64,000 bases of DNA from Delphinus delphis (Eukaryota > Chordata > Mammalia > Artiodactyla > Delphinidae): the NCBI RefSeq assembly GCF_949987515.2, contig NC_082688.1, positions 79,798,731 to 79,862,730 on the forward strand. Reading direction: 5' to 3'. Numbering within the stretch: the first letter of the stretch is position 1; every line of letters starts with the position of its first letter. The notes below the pieces were generated by a model, which was not told the DNA's origin, searched no databases, and was given only the letters and a program-made list of their open reading frames with translations. Both the position numbers and the translations under genes were made by a program. This document shows positions 47,087 through 59,330 of this stretch, piece by piece.

Positions 47087-47304
47087 TAGAAACCCCAGTT
47101 GAGAGGAATGTCACCATTGAACAGAACATCCATCAAGCTTCCCTTTGGGCAGTATTCTGTCACAATAACCACATCTGGCACTCCAATGAATCTGCAAATG
47201 TTTGGATGATCTAATTCTCTGGGGAAATCAATAATACAGGCCAGAAAGGATCTTTCTGGAACATGATCTCCTAATTCCCACTTTATAATTTGACCTATTT
47301 TTTT
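47087..47304 (-). pseudogene. Guanylate cyclase pseudogene, kinase-homology N-terminal exon
   Basis: A 218-nt block reads 'KIGQIIKWELGDHVPERSF', 'RELDHPNICRFIG', 'VPDVVIVTEYCPKGSLMDV', 'LFNGDIPLNWGF'. The combination of R-x-L-x-H-P-N, the I-V-T-E-Y-C-P-K-G-S-L motif and the x-L-x-W-x-F end identifies the kinase-homology domain of a receptor guanylate cyclase. The acceptor (TTATGGTTCAG, AG at 47305-47306) and donor (GTAGGAG from 47086) are present. Odd points: about three or four residues are missing between FIG and VPD, Pro replaces a residue before RELDH, and the A7 run at the exon start is out of phase with the candidate upstream exon. Confidence 0.93.
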
Positions 47305-47429
47305 CTGAACCATAAAGGAAAAAACATCCTTCTGGATTTAGTGTTGGGCACAAATAAAGCTTGCAAATCCACCCATTGTGATGCAGAATAAAGTATTTAG
47401 AAAAAAACATACCTCATCATCACGATTCA

Positions 47430-47615
47430 TTCTGGGCCAGGCACTTTACATCCAACATCACTCTTCTGCACAAAAACTCTGCCTGGTAGCTATGATTATC
47501 TCCGCTCTGAATGAGGAAACTGAGGCTCAGAAAGGCAAAGTAACTTGGCCAAGGTCCCCCATAGGTAAGAGAGACAGATCCTAAGCCTGACTTTGCCTAA
47601 TTCCAAAATTCATTC
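47430..47615 (-). repeat. MIR SINE
   Basis: 'tctgggccaggcactttaca', 'gaaactgaggctcagaaagg', 'gtaacttggccaaggtcccc'; reverse orientation. Confidence 0.87.
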
Positions 47616-48595
47616 ATGTTTTTTTAACATTGCCATACTGTATTCCAATATAAAATACAGATACAAAGAGGAAAGATCTCACATTGAGAAAAGTTTCATT
47701 TTTCTCAAAAATGTTGTTCCTTTGAAAACAAAAGGCAATTTTCACAAGCCAAGTAGTCACAGATTTTTCAGAGCCTTTCCACACTGGCCTCTCATATGTT
47801 TGTTTCTCTTTAAGTTGGAGTACCCCACTCCTGGAGAAGGAGAAAGCTCTCCCCCAATCCCAGGAGTGCAGCTGGCTTTTCCGCGTGGCTAATTACTACA
47901 TCTGCACCATCAGCACGGAGGCACAGGTGCTGTTTTGCATAAACCAAGGATTGACTTGAAGATTGTCCATGGGGAGTTTTCTAGGCATAACATTTTTCTC
48001 CAATCAAATTCCACCATCTTTTCAGCCTAAAGCTTGTTTCCCCAGTCATAAATCCTTGGATTAGATCACAAACAAGACATCCTCCAAGGGATAGCACAGA
48101 GCATTACTCTTCAAAACTGATTCTGGTGAGGGGAGGAATACTGATGCTGGTTGTACAGCAGATAAAGGACCTTCTGCCCCCTCTCCCCTCTGTTAGGAGG
48201 ATTGGATGAATGCTCTGGTATCTCCTACCCGTGATTCACTTTCCACTGAGGGGGTAGACCATGTGATGGGTGAGAGTTCATGCTCACTGTGCTACAATTA
48301 ATGGTGGACAGCATTAGTGTATTAAAGACTGCCCCTTCTGTTTCTGCTCCATGTGGTAAGCCCCCCTGGGCTGTCTTTCCTAAGTGGGGCAGGCCTGCCA
48401 TTCTTCTTGTTCAACCTATGACTAGGTGGGTGTGGCAGGCCTGTAGTCTTGGCATGTGGATGGTGAGAGAAGTGACTGCAGGCCCAATTCTCACTTGCTC
48501 ACTCTGTCATGGGGCTGAGCATGTGAATCTAATGCCTTAGATTTGGGCTGGGTGGTGGAAGCATGCACTTCAACTTTTCACACCAGAGTCAGGTT
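47616..48595. other. Unique intronic DNA
   Basis: No exon or clear repeat recognised. Confidence 0.5.
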
Positions 48596-48611
48596 CTCTA
48601 ATCTAGCTTTT

Positions 48612-48937
48612 TTTTTAATATATAAATTTATTTATTTGTTTGTTTATTTATTTTTCCCTGCTTTGGGTCTTTGTTGCTGCGTGCAGGCTTTCTCTAGTTG
48701 CAGCGAGCGGGGGCTACTCTTGTTGCGGTGCAAGGGCATCTCATTGAGGTGGCTTCTCTTGCTGCAGAGCACGGGCTCTAGGCGTGGGCTTCAGTAGTTG
48801 TGGCACACAGGCTCAGTAGTTGTGGTGCATGGGCTTAGTTGCTCTGCGGCATGTGGGATCTTCCCAGACCAGGGCTCAAACCCATGTCCCCTGCATTGGC
48901 CGGTGGATTCTTAACCACTGCACTACCAGGGAAGTCC
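48612..48937 (-). mobile_element. CHR-1-type long SINE with perfect target-site duplication
   Basis: A T-rich tail with TTTATTTGTTTG, 'gctgcgtgcaggctttctct' and head 'tgcactaccagggaagtccc'. The perfect 16-bp duplication ctctaatctagctttt is at 48596-48611 and 48938-48953. Confidence 0.96.
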
Positions 48938-48953
48938 CTCTAATCTAGCTTTT

Positions 48954-49854
48954 ACCAAAGTTTACGTTGCATATCAGGAGCTTGTCTATCCAAGAAAAAA
49001 GTGATAATTTCCTGTCTATTATCCCTTACGAGTGTTTCCCATTGGTCAGATCAGAAAGAGAAGTAGAGATGAATAGCACGCTGAACATCTAACAACTAAG
49101 AGTTCTTGGAAACCAGGTTCTGAAAATACTCTCTATCAACATTAGAATGACACCAAGTCAAGGGCACATAACGAAAACCTTCCTGATGGCAAGACGATAT
49201 TTAAAATACCTGAGGTATGGCATATTAAAAGAACCATCACTTCTTCCCTGCTTCATAATCCATGATATGCTTTTTATATACACCTCAAGTCAATGATGCT
49301 TTGGTTTGCTGACCCTGTCAAGCCACAGGGCTCTTTGCAAAGGTGAAGAATTGGAATTTCAACAGCATGAGGCTGCCAGGTACTGCAGGCTACTCTGTGC
49401 CTGAAAGACTAGTTTCAGTATCAGGACTATTTTGCAAAATTGCAAACTTTAACCCAACTGAGTATCTGCTAACCAATATAAACTGCTGCCAGCCCAGTGT
49501 CTCCCTATTCATTCCCTACCTTTTTTTTAATCTGAAGAGGGAAATGAATGCTGACATATTACTCCCCATTAGTCTTGGGAGTAAGAAAACAGGAAATAAA
49601 TGCGATGTGCCTACTCCCCACTCCCCTTTCTCTCCTGAATCTAAAGTCAACTACACGCGTCAGGGAGGAATGGCAGGGAGTATAAAGGAGCTGAATCACT
49701 GAAGGGAAATGCAATCACGATTTCTACAAATAGTTGTTTCTAGCATGACCTGTTCACAAAATAAGGCCTTAAATGTGTTTTTTTTAAAAATAATAAAAAA
49801 CTATTGTGCTTTTTCTGCAAACAACATTCAAGTTCTCTAAACATTTGTGATATT
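48954..49854. other. Unique intronic DNA
   Basis: No supported feature. The plus frame at 49343-49702 has no recognisable domain. Confidence 0.5.
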
Positions 49855-49867
49855 AATTCTATCCAAG

Positions 49868-50237
49868 AGAAAGACAAATATATGATATCGCTCATATATG
49901 GAATCTAAAAAAATGGTAAAAATGAACCTATTTACAAAACAGAAATAATCACAAATGTGGAAAACAAACTTATGGTTACCAAGGGGGAAGAGGGGGAGGG
50001 ATAAATTGGGAAATTGGGATTGACATATACACACTACTATATATAAAATAGGTAACCAATAAGAACCTACTGTATAGCACAGAGAACTCTACTCAGTACT
50101 CTGTAATGACCTATATGGGAAAAGAATCTAAAAAACAGTGGATATATATGCATGTATAACTGATTCACTTTGCTGTACACCTAAAACTAACACAGTGTTG
50201 TAAATCAACTATACTCCAATAAAAATTCATTAAAAAA
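49868..50237 (+). mobile_element. L1 3' end
   Basis: 'atatatggaatctaaaaaaa', 'aaacaaacttatggttacca' and 'ctatactccaataaaaattc'. The imperfect duplication aattcta(t/c)cca(a)g is at 49855-49867 and 50238-50249. Confidence 0.93.
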
Positions 50238-50249
50238 AATTCTACCCAG

Positions 50250-51429
50250 CTGTATTATAATACATTGGTCATCACCCTAGTCTTCCAGCCCTTAATGAAT
50301 CCTGATCTATCCTTTGCCATGATGGGTTAAATATAAAATAAAATATAATATGAATCAATGAAAAGTAAGAAAGGTTATTAGGTTTTCATTTATGAGCCAA
50401 CTCTGAGAGATGATTGGTAATGACTAACTGAAGCACTGTGTTGAGAAGGATTCTGAGGACTATCCAGGCCCAGTAGAAAACGTTCTAATAAGAAGGTCCA
50501 TGGATGTGAACAAGGTCCATGGGCATGGGCATTGCACATATTTCCCATCCTTGATAGAGACAGAATCTTACCCTTGAGTCCAAAAGGCCAATTTGCAAAG
50601 ACATAAGTAGCAACGTCTAGTGCCACAGTAATATATATGAAGAAGATGTTGAGTTTGAACTTACTACAAGTTCAATACGAGCCAGTAACATGAAGGCAGT
50701 GACAAGAGGCTGATGCTATCTAGGGTGGTGTTGGTGGAGGAATGCTGTCCAAAATTAGGGAGGTGTGTTCTGTTCTGGCAGGATCATGGTGACAGTGGTG
50801 GGTCCCACTCCAGATGCCACACTTAGAAAGAAATGTTAGTCAACAGGCTGGAGGGCAGTGCACTCAATAAAGGGCTTTGGAACCTGAGTTTTATGAGGAA
50901 AGACAAGAATGTTCAGCCTGGTTTAGAGAAAACTTAAGGAAGTCCTGATACCCATCCTTCCCAGAAACCTAGCATGCTGCTGCCCCCAAAGTGGACCACC
51001 CGAGTCTTCAGCACCACTAATTTATCTAATAGGTAGCCCATATGAGCTCTCTAGTGTGTTTACCTGCCTTCCGCTACAACGGTCTGCCTGCTGCACCCAG
51101 ATGTTAAGCAGTACGCTGGAATCAATTAGCAATTATAATTAAAGCTGAACATAATTAACAACATAATAGTGAGATATTCTTGCTTAATTTCCTGAAGTTG
51201 GAAGACTATGATGTTCCTGACAGAAGATAATAAATGTAAATAAAGCTCCCAAATTCAGATGAGCATGTGAGTCACATCCAAATAATTGTTCATCAAGCCA
51301 TTGTTACCAACTGGAAATTCACTGGCCCACACAAATGTATATTAATTATCTTAATTAAAGCTCTTGTGGCCCACTACCAACAGACTTGGATGTCCCTGCT
51401 GTCTTTAAATGCTTAAAAATTAGATAGCT
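50250..51429. other. Unique intronic DNA
   Basis: No supported exon, RNA gene or repeat seen. Confidence 0.5.
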
Positions 51430-51535
51430 GATGACTACACAATTTGAATGTACTTAATGCCACCGAACTGCACACTTTAAAAAGGTTAAAATGGTAAATA
51501 TTATTCTGTATGTATTTTACCACAATAAGGAAAAA
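51430..51535 (+). mobile_element. Old L1 3' UTR end
   Basis: 'cgaactgcacactttaaaaa' and 'atgtattttaccacaataag' are the diverged terminal phrase of L1M-type elements. Confidence 0.7.
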
Positions 51536-51559
51536 AGTTATTTTTTAAATAGCATAGTG

Positions 51560-51760
51560 TAGTGATAAAACTATAGGCTACTGAGTCAGTCAGAGAAGAG
51601 CATAAATTCTGGCTGGGCCCCTTATTGGCTCTGTGACCTCAAGCAAGTTGATAAACCTCTCTGAATCCCAATTTCTTCCTCTGCAAAATCAAGTAATAAT
51701 ACCTACCCATCAAATGAGGTAAGTAGTTGGAGATAAGGAGTAGAAATGATGCATAGAAAG
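51560..51760 (+). repeat. MIR SINE
   Basis: Forward MIR: 'agtgtagtgataaaactata', 'ttggctctgtgacctcaagc', 'ttcttcctctgcaaaatcaa'. Confidence 0.85.
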
Positions 51761-53045
51761 CATTCCGTGGGTGACATGGCAGCTGAGGACAGATCAGACT
51801 CAGCATAAGGACCAATGGGTGGAAGACCCACTGGCATTCTGGATAAGGAAGATATGTAAACTTAGAGTTGTCCGACAATGCAAGAGGCACCTCCACAGAA
51901 AGTCTGTAGCTCTGCAAAATTACAGCCCTGAAAACAACAGCAATGGAGAAACGATAACCCAAGAAGCAGAGGTTCAAAAACAAAGGTTTATTCTCCAAGA
52001 TTAAGACTCTTAATCCACTTCATAGGATAAAGGGTCACCTATTAACAGTGGACAACCATTGTGCAGCTCAGGTTTCCCAACAGGGGTCATTCCTCAAGGC
52101 CGCCAGCCCCATGTTTCTGCTTACCTTACTTGCTTCACTTCCCTATGGATCACCTTGGAGAAAGTGAATGTCTTCTTCTTGATCTTCCTATGGCCACAGT
52201 CCTACCATCACTGTATTAAGAAATGCCACTTAGACTCTTATTTGTGTGAGGTCAGAACTGTGTTCCCTCCTCATCCATGGGTAAAGCTGAGCAGTGTCCT
52301 CCCAAGACAAGCTGGTTTGATGGGCACATCAATTTGCTCAAGAATGTAGAAGACACATTCTTTGATGGGGGGTGGGGCGGGCTTAGGAATTCGGAGCAGT
52401 ACCAACTATATTAACATGCTGTAGTCCTTCTTCCTGAAAACCTTGCCTCTGGGTCCCCGTTGTTAGTTTCGAGCCTCTGAGAGGAATAAGAGATGAGGAG
52501 GCAGAGGCGGGGATTACCACTTTAGTACAAAATTTCATATTTCCTAGATTGTTTTCCCAGCTTCCCCAAGCACTGCCTTCTCAGAGCTTGCACAGAATTG
52601 TATAAACCTCTCTTAATGCCTTATTTTGGTATATGGGTCTTATATCCAGGTCTCCAGATACTGCGAGAATAGGAACTACCATGTCTTTTTCTTGTTTGTA
52701 GTCCCTGTACCTTCCAGAAGTCAAGTACAGAGTAAGATTTCAGTGTAAGTTTGTTGAATAAATTAGATAGAGAGGGCTGAATGGCTAAAGAAAGTCCAAG
52801 AAAGAAAGGCAGGGAAAGAGAAGAGAACTACACAGGGCACTGACTCCTTGCTTTACACATTCCTCTTGGGTAACGGTTAGTCCTAATAAGAACCCAGCCA
52901 GGGTAGGCACTATTATGATTTTCTTTGAACAGAACAGAAGTAAAGTAACTTGCCCAGAGATGTCCATTAGCGACTGAGAAGTCAAGATTCAATCTATATC
53001 TGCCTGTTCCAATGCCCATGCTGTTTTCCCTAAGAAAATACAACT
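51761..53045. other. Unique intronic DNA with old-repeat fragments
   Basis: 52880-53000 is a possible reverse MIR fragment ('taacttgcccagagatgtcc'). No coding evidence. Confidence 0.4.
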
Positions 53046-53050
53046 TAGAG

Positions 53051-53470
53051 ACTTCCCTAGTGGTCCAGTGGCTGGGACTCTGCGATCCCAATGCAGGAGG
53101 CCCAGGTTCAATCCCTGGTCAGGGAATTAGATCTTACACGCTGCAACTAAAAGAGCCTGCGTGCCGCAACGAAGATCTCACGTGAGGTAACTAAGACCTG
53201 GCACAGGGCTTCCCTGGTGGCCCAGTGGTTGAGAGTCCGCCTGCCGATGCAGGGCACACGGGTTCGTGCCCTGATCCGCGAAGATCCCACATGCCGCAGA
53301 GCGGTTGGGCCTGTGAGCCATGGCTGCTGAGCCTGCGCGTCCGGAGCCTGTGCTCCGCAACGGGAGAGGCCACAACAGTGAGGGACCCACGTACCGCAAA
53401 AAAAAAAAAAAAGACCTGGCACAGCTAAATAAATAAATTAAATTAATAAATTTTTTAATTAAAAAAAAAG
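53051..53470 (+). mobile_element. CHR-family SINE, split by a younger SINE
   Basis: The left part (53051-53206) has head 'gacttccctagtggtccagt' and 'aggttcaatccctggtcagg'. The right part (53425-53470) is its AAATAAATAAATTAAATT tail. A CHR-2 SINE lies between them. Confidence 0.93.
53207..53410 (+). mobile_element. CHR-2 SINE nested inside another CHR SINE
   Basis: A full CHR-2 unit with a pure A-tail, inserted into the older SINE. The perfect 14-bp duplication aagacctggcacag is at 53193-53206 and 53411-53424. Confidence 0.97.
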
Positions 53471-54224
53471 AAACAAAATATGACTTAGCCTAGTCCCTTT
53501 CCCTGGTTCTGTGGTTCTGCTCTATCTCCACTCTGCACAACTCCCTCCCTAACCTTAAAGCTTCTCCAACAACCCAGAGACCCATTAGTTTTACTACAAT
53601 TCCAAGTCCTAAGGATCTATGCCAAAGCATTTCTGTGTTCCTCAAGTAGGAAATATTTAAAAGAATAGATTAATATATATTAGATGATACTTTCATTCTC
53701 AAAAAAGTGATGGATACATTTGCTGTGAAAACTTGGTAGGGAGTAAATTACCAGTTATGTTTTATTAAAACAAAACAGCTCTAATGAACATGAACCTAGC
53801 ATGCGCACGTGAAAATCGGGATAAAGGCAGAATTTGAATTGGGATCACCAAATAAATAGATTATATCCTCCTATCAGTTACTCCAAATATATTTAAATTA
53901 TTCCACTTTGCAGTGTGCAAAGCACTTTAATACTTATTAATCTAATTGGATATTCCTAGAAGGATCAAATGCATAAGATATTTTCATCTTTTAATGCAGA
54001 CAAATCTATCAATATTTTCTTTTCAAGTTTATCCATTGCTTTTTGAGTTTATCCAAAGCTTGTAAACTCCTTTCTAAAAATTTATTTCGCTTTCATTTTT
54101 TACAATGGATTATTTAAACCATCTAGAATTAAGTTAGGAAACAGAGTGAGGTGAGGATAAAATTTGATTTTACCCACACAACTAATCTATTGTTCCAGCA
54201 CAACTGATTGAATAATCTTCCCCT
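53471..54224. other. Unique AT-rich intronic DNA
   Basis: No supported feature. 53990-54200 has weak L1-like AT-rich text ('tttatccattgctttttgag'). Confidence 0.4.
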
Positions 54225-54770
54225 CTGCTTGAGGAACGAATTTTCCTCTACCCTTCTAAATTCTTTTGGCTGGTCTAAGAATTAAATCGACATGAGGCAG
54301 TTTAACAGGAGAAAATCAAACAAAAGTTTAATAACATGTATAGATGGAAGAGACCCAGGAGAACTGAGTAACTCGCCAAAATGGCCAAAACCCTCACCTT
54401 AAATACCATCTTCAGCGGGTGGTAGTTTGGGACTTCAAAGAGAGGGAAGGCAGTTTACACAGTGATGGAAAAGCAAATCTTTGGTAAATGAATGTTTGGT
54501 GGGCAATGCAGAGACAATGGAACACAGAAAGGAATATTAACAAACAGACTTTGCTAAGTTCTTCCCTGTCCACACACCTAGCTCATACCATAGCTACCTA
54601 TGGTGGATAGCTCCTTTCCTGGAACAGGTCCTCTATCTACATTCTTTCAGGCAATGAGGGGGAAAGTTAAACGTTCTCTCTGAGTCTTTTGGGCCTTGAT
54701 TGTTTTCAGCTTAAAATAATCCGCATGCCAAAGAAATATTTCGAGGTGGCAAATTTTGCTCCCCTACACT
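54225..54770 (-). mobile_element. LTR-like fragment
   Basis: 'taagaattaaatcgacatga' to 'gaggtggcaaattttgctcc' has the composition and phrases of a mammalian ERV-type LTR. It shows no internal genes. Orientation and family are uncertain. Confidence 0.35.
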
Positions 54771-55784
54771 TGCTTCACTGATATTTGAGTTCTGTCATGC
54801 ATTTATTTCATATATATCCTTTCGTCCATTTCAAACTTATCTATTCTACTCCAAATCTATTTGCCCAGGTCTTTTTTCAGCAACACTCTTTTAATTACTT
54901 TAATTTTCTATTATTTTCTAATATCTAAAAGTGAAAATACTCCCCCTTGGTACTATTTTTTTAAGTCCCTGAACATTCTCATTTATCAATTTTTTTCAAA
55001 TGAAATTGAGAATCATTTTGTTAGCATGGCCCTGAGGCTTCTGAGGCAGGGAGCAGGTAATGGGGAAACAACAAGTTATCTTCTCCCCTCTCCCCTTCTC
55101 ATTCTCAGGCAAGCAGCCCAGCTTTTATATGCAGTGAAGCAAAGGTAGTCCACGAATGGTTTTTGTCAACCCAACTTCACTGTTCGTACAATTTTTGGAA
55201 ATCATATTTTCAGAAGCTACTTTCATGTCAAGCAGGATTTAGCAAAACCTGTTCTAGCTAAACCTATACTAGACCTGTTAGAATGGATTGGATGTTATGA
55301 TAAGGGCTGGGCTTTCTGAGAAATAGCACTACTTAATCACAATGCCTGTGATGCTTGAATCAGACAATCTTACAATTACTTAGAAATCTGAAGGGAAAAG
55401 TTTGTCAGAAGTACCTTTTAGGTGAATGATTTCAATATAAAAACTTGACTGCCTTGTGTTGGGGTAAGAGAATATTTTTAGTTGAATAGACTTCCTCCCC
55501 AATACTTGACAGAATATTGACCATATACAATAGTCTCTATAGCAGATTCAAATCATACTAAAAACTGTCAATTTGAGTTTTGAGTATTTATCCTTTTCTT
55601 TGTTTTTTAGGTATTTTCTTGAAGCTGGGTAAAGATACAACAGATGCCATAAAACCATTATAATTGTTATTGGGAAGTTGGAAGGAAGCATACCAGGTAC
55701 TCTACTGAGTAATCTACCACCATGTGACCCAGAAATCCAGACATTTATTAAGTTAAATTTGTACTACTTTTAATCAGCACTGAG
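54771..55784. other. Unique intronic DNA
   Basis: AT-rich, nothing recognised. Confidence 0.45.
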
Positions 55785-56075
55785 AAAAGCCTGGCTTAAT
55801 AGGAATGTGCTTAGAATCCAAAAGACTTGGGTTCTAACCCTTTAGATTAGACTCCTTTAGACTCCTTTAGACTCCACTTTACTCTATTTGAAAGCTCCGG
55901 GAAAGTTTATTCAACAGTTCTGTGCCTCGGTTTCCTTGCAGATAATGTTGAGAAAATAAAACTGACCTTGTAGGGTTCAAGAATTAAGGATAATACATAT
56001 AAAACATCTTGCATAATAGCTGGCACAAAGTAGATCCCTAACAAATACTAGTTATTAATACCACCGATAATATGA
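55785..56075 (+). repeat. MIR SINE
   Basis: Forward MIR with an internal short tandem: three near-copies of 'ttagactcc' at about 55847-55878, then 'ctcggtttccttgcagataa' and 'tagctggcacaaagtag'. Confidence 0.8.
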
Positions 56076-57035
56076 ATAGTCTGCATTTCCTTATTATTTC
56101 TAGTCTAAGGGCTCACCCAGAAAAAGTAAGAGGACATCAACTATGCTGAGTGGAGAGAAAAGATAACAGACAATTCTCCAAGGCTACAGTTTCTGCCTAG
56201 GAAACCAGGGTCTTGCCTCTGGCTTGAATAGTGCCCCAGGGAGCCCACTGGCTGCAACTCACACTTAGAACAATAATGGGATCGTGCCCCTGCCCCACAC
56301 TGAACACACACTTGTTGATTCATAGACGAAAACAGATGAGGACTACTTGGCAATAAGTAAGGAGTAAGATCACAGTTAGGAAAGTTATAAATATCTTTCA
56401 TAAGCCTCCTGCGACTGGGCTGCAAAATGAGAGAGCTCCAATATGCTACTAACTAGTTATCAAAAAGTATAAAGTTGCACTTCAAAAATACCAATAAGTC
56501 TCTCTTCATTACCTCCTGACGGGTGGAGCCCAGTTAGGAACTTTCAAGGAGCTGGATTTGGAGCCCAGCCACCTCCTGGACTGGGAGCTCTGCTGATCAC
56601 AGCTAAGCTACAGTCAGTTAATCACAGAAAGAGACTGAATGCTCCCACACCAGGGATGCTGCCAGGCTATGGCAGGAGGGGGGCAGCTTGTCATCTACTA
56701 ATGACTCAACCTGGATAACCTGCAGCTCCTGTTGGGCTCAATACTTGTTTGTAGGAAGCATCCTCAGAAAGATTCATCTGCATTCAAGCCCAGAATGGAG
56801 GTAAAGGCAGGAGGCCTCAGAGCATGCAGCAGGTGCCAGCACTGACAGGATTGCTTTGTTCAAGTCAATGAACGTCTGATGAGCACCTACCACGTGCAGG
56901 GCTTTACCTGACAGGAAGGACTTACGCCTGCAGGAGGTGGCCTTCTGGGCTTGTGTGTCACTCCTGCTCAGCCAAGAGCCCTGGTTTTCACAGCTTTCTC
57001 AATGCCCACAGTAGGAGCTTCTGGTTTACCAGACA
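56076..57035. other. Unique intronic DNA
   Basis: No supported exon. The minus frame at 56141-56425 has a Cys-rich stretch (CVQCGAGARSHYCSKC) but no splice or family support. 56860-56900 holds a short old-repeat phrase. Confidence 0.45.
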
Positions 57036-57039
57036 GGGC

Positions 57040-57235
57040 CCTAGACCAGGAACCAGAAGGTTTAAGTCTGGGCTCTGCCACTCACCCTGTATACAATTTA
57101 GGCAAGTCACTTAACCACCCCACCTCAGTTTTCTCATGTGCCAAGAGGCATCTGACTGGTTAAGATCAAACAAGATGAATCTAGGATAATCATTACTGAT
57201 ATCGGGGGAAGAATGAAAAATGTATGTTAGTCCTA
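57040..57235 (+). repeat. MIR SINE
   Basis: Forward MIR: 'aaggtttaagtctgggctct', 'gccactcaccctgta', 'ggcaagtcacttaaccaccc'. Confidence 0.85.
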
Positions 57236-57284
57236 TTTAGTTTAACTATTACAGCAGACAAATGAAATTCACTGATTAAGAAAG

Positions 57285-57650
57285 ACATGGAGACTGCACA
57301 GCAAAGGAAACCATCAACAAAAATGAAGAGACAACCAACTGAACAAGAGAAAATATTTGCAAATCATGTATCTGATAGGGGTAAATATTCAAAATATATA
57401 AACAACTCATAAAACTCAATATCAAAAAAATCTGACTAAAAAATGGCAGAAGATCTGAATAGACATTTTTCCAAAGAAGACATACAGATGGCCAACAAGA
57501 GCACGAAAATACACTAGCCATTGGTGAAATGCAAATCAAAACCACAATGAGGTATCACCTCACACCTGTTAGAACAACTATTATCAAAAACCCAAGAAAT
57601 AACAAGGTTGGTGAGGATGTAGAGAAAAGGGAATCCTTGTGTACTGCCAA
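57285..57650 (+). mobile_element. L1 ORF2 fragment
   Basis: 'gactgcacagcaaaggaaac', 'ccaaagaagacatacagatg' and 'gaggtatcacctcacacctg' are ORF2 C-terminal codons with indels. Both ends are truncated. Confidence 0.9.
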
Positions 57651-58787
57651 TATATTTAAAAATGATAATTTTAGAAAAATATTACCTACCAAAATTGACT
57701 TAGGAAGAAAGTTTTGTAACCTAAATAAATCAATAACCATATTTTTAATGGAGAGACTGAAACACAGAATCATTCCCTGGAAAATGTGGCCATAGATAGG
57801 TTTATTTTCAAGATTCCTGCACCTATTTTTTGGTGTCCACCTTGTTCCATGCCCAGTCCCAACATACAGAATAGTTCCCACCACCATTCACTCCAGAATC
57901 ACTGAATCTTAGCAGTGGAGGGGTCCTCAACCCATCTCATCCAGTCTCCTGCTCCCACATTTTGTTTAAATACATGCAAGAGTGAAGCTCATTGTTTGTC
58001 AGGGTGCACTCCACTCCTGACTCCACTTCTACTCACTCTGATGAGTAGAAAACATGGAATGCAAAACCTTTCCCTGTATCTACTTAGTTCAGTAAGTAGT
58101 TCAGCCTACCTAGTTCAGCCTACCCTAGTTCAGCCCCCTGAAGCTACCTGAATGCACCAAACCCTCTTCTCCAGGGCAGTCTTTGACACAGTCCCTCATT
58201 CTCCTTCATAAGAACTCCTATAAACTGCTTTGGGTTTTACAAAGCACCTTCCTTACAGGTCATTAGCAAAATGACATTCCAAAGTGGGAGGGGGATCCCA
58301 CACCCTGACATTGCTTGGGCCCTATTAACAGAAACAAGTTATTTATTCAGAAATTGACATTAGGCATAAAATATAGGCATGACCTTTTCAGCCAGACCCT
58401 AGGGAGGAGACACTAAAAATATATCCATGTCCTCAGGCACCATGGTCAGAGCCAACACTATGAATAACCCTCCATGTTCCCTGGAGATTCAGGCAGGCAA
58501 CAAGAAGGGGCCTGCAGGCTAATTTGTATGTGGAGGCATGAGGAGAGTCATCAGCCAGGCTGGCCTTTGTCCTCTAAGAGATGAGGAACGGCCCAGAGTA
58601 ATGGAGACCTTGTCCACTCCTGAGCTGTGAGATGGTGCAAAGGAGGAGAATAGTGGGAAGGGGGGAATTTGACCATATAATAATAATCATAATTTCCCTC
58701 AATATTTGAGAATTATGAGCAAGGACTTGGACTCAAATTAACTTGTGATTAAACTCAAATAATGTTATAGTACTGTTGATTAAAATG
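57651..58787. other. Unique intronic DNA
   Basis: No supported feature. A short tandem of 'tagttcagcctacc' occurs at about 58085-58136. Confidence 0.5.
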
Positions 58788-58797
58788 AAATAGCTGG

Positions 58798-59009
58798 GGC
58801 TTCCCTGGTGGCGCAGTGGTTGAGAGTCCGCCTGCTGATGCAGGGGACGCAGGTTCGTGCCCCGGTCCGGGAAGATCCCACATGCTGCGGAGCGGCTGTG
58901 CCCGTGAGCCATGGCCGCTGAGCCTGCGCGTCCGGAGCCTGTGCTCCGCAAAGGGAGAGGCCACAGCAGTGAGAGGCCCGCGTACCGCAAAAAAAAAAAA
59001 AAAAAAAAA
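58798..59009 (+). mobile_element. CHR-2-type SINE
   Basis: Complete CHR-2 SINE with a pure A-tail of about 22. The perfect 10-bp duplication aaatagctgg is at 58788-58797 and 59010-59019. Confidence 0.96.
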
Positions 59010-59094
59010 AAATAGCTGGCTATAAGTCCAGTTCACTGGGAGGTAGAATGACTTAATCCCACGTAAGTATTATCACTTAATAATAACAATAATA

Positions 59095-59330
59095 AAGAAC
59101 ACTGATTAAGCCAGTCACTGTGCTTTATCTGTATTATCTCATTTAATCCTCACAACAACCCTATAAGGCCGGTACTATTAGTATATTCATTTTACAGCTG
59201 AGGAGACTGAAGCTGATAGCAAGTAAGGTCACACTTGCCTAAGGTCACACAACTAGTAAATAATTTACTCTGGGCCCATGTGACTCATATTCTGAGCTCT
59301 TAACCAAGAGACAAAAGCAGAGAAAGAATG
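59095..59330 (-). repeat. MIR SINE
   Basis: 'tcatttaatcctcacaacaa', 'cattttacagctgaggagac', 'aaggtcacacaactagtaaa'; reverse orientation and well preserved. Confidence 0.92.

Noticed and set aside
56141..56425. Cys-rich minus-strand frame (CVQCGAGARSHYCSKC), looks faintly like a zinc finger
   Set aside because: Spacing fits no zinc-binding family I can name and there is no exon context; probably chance.
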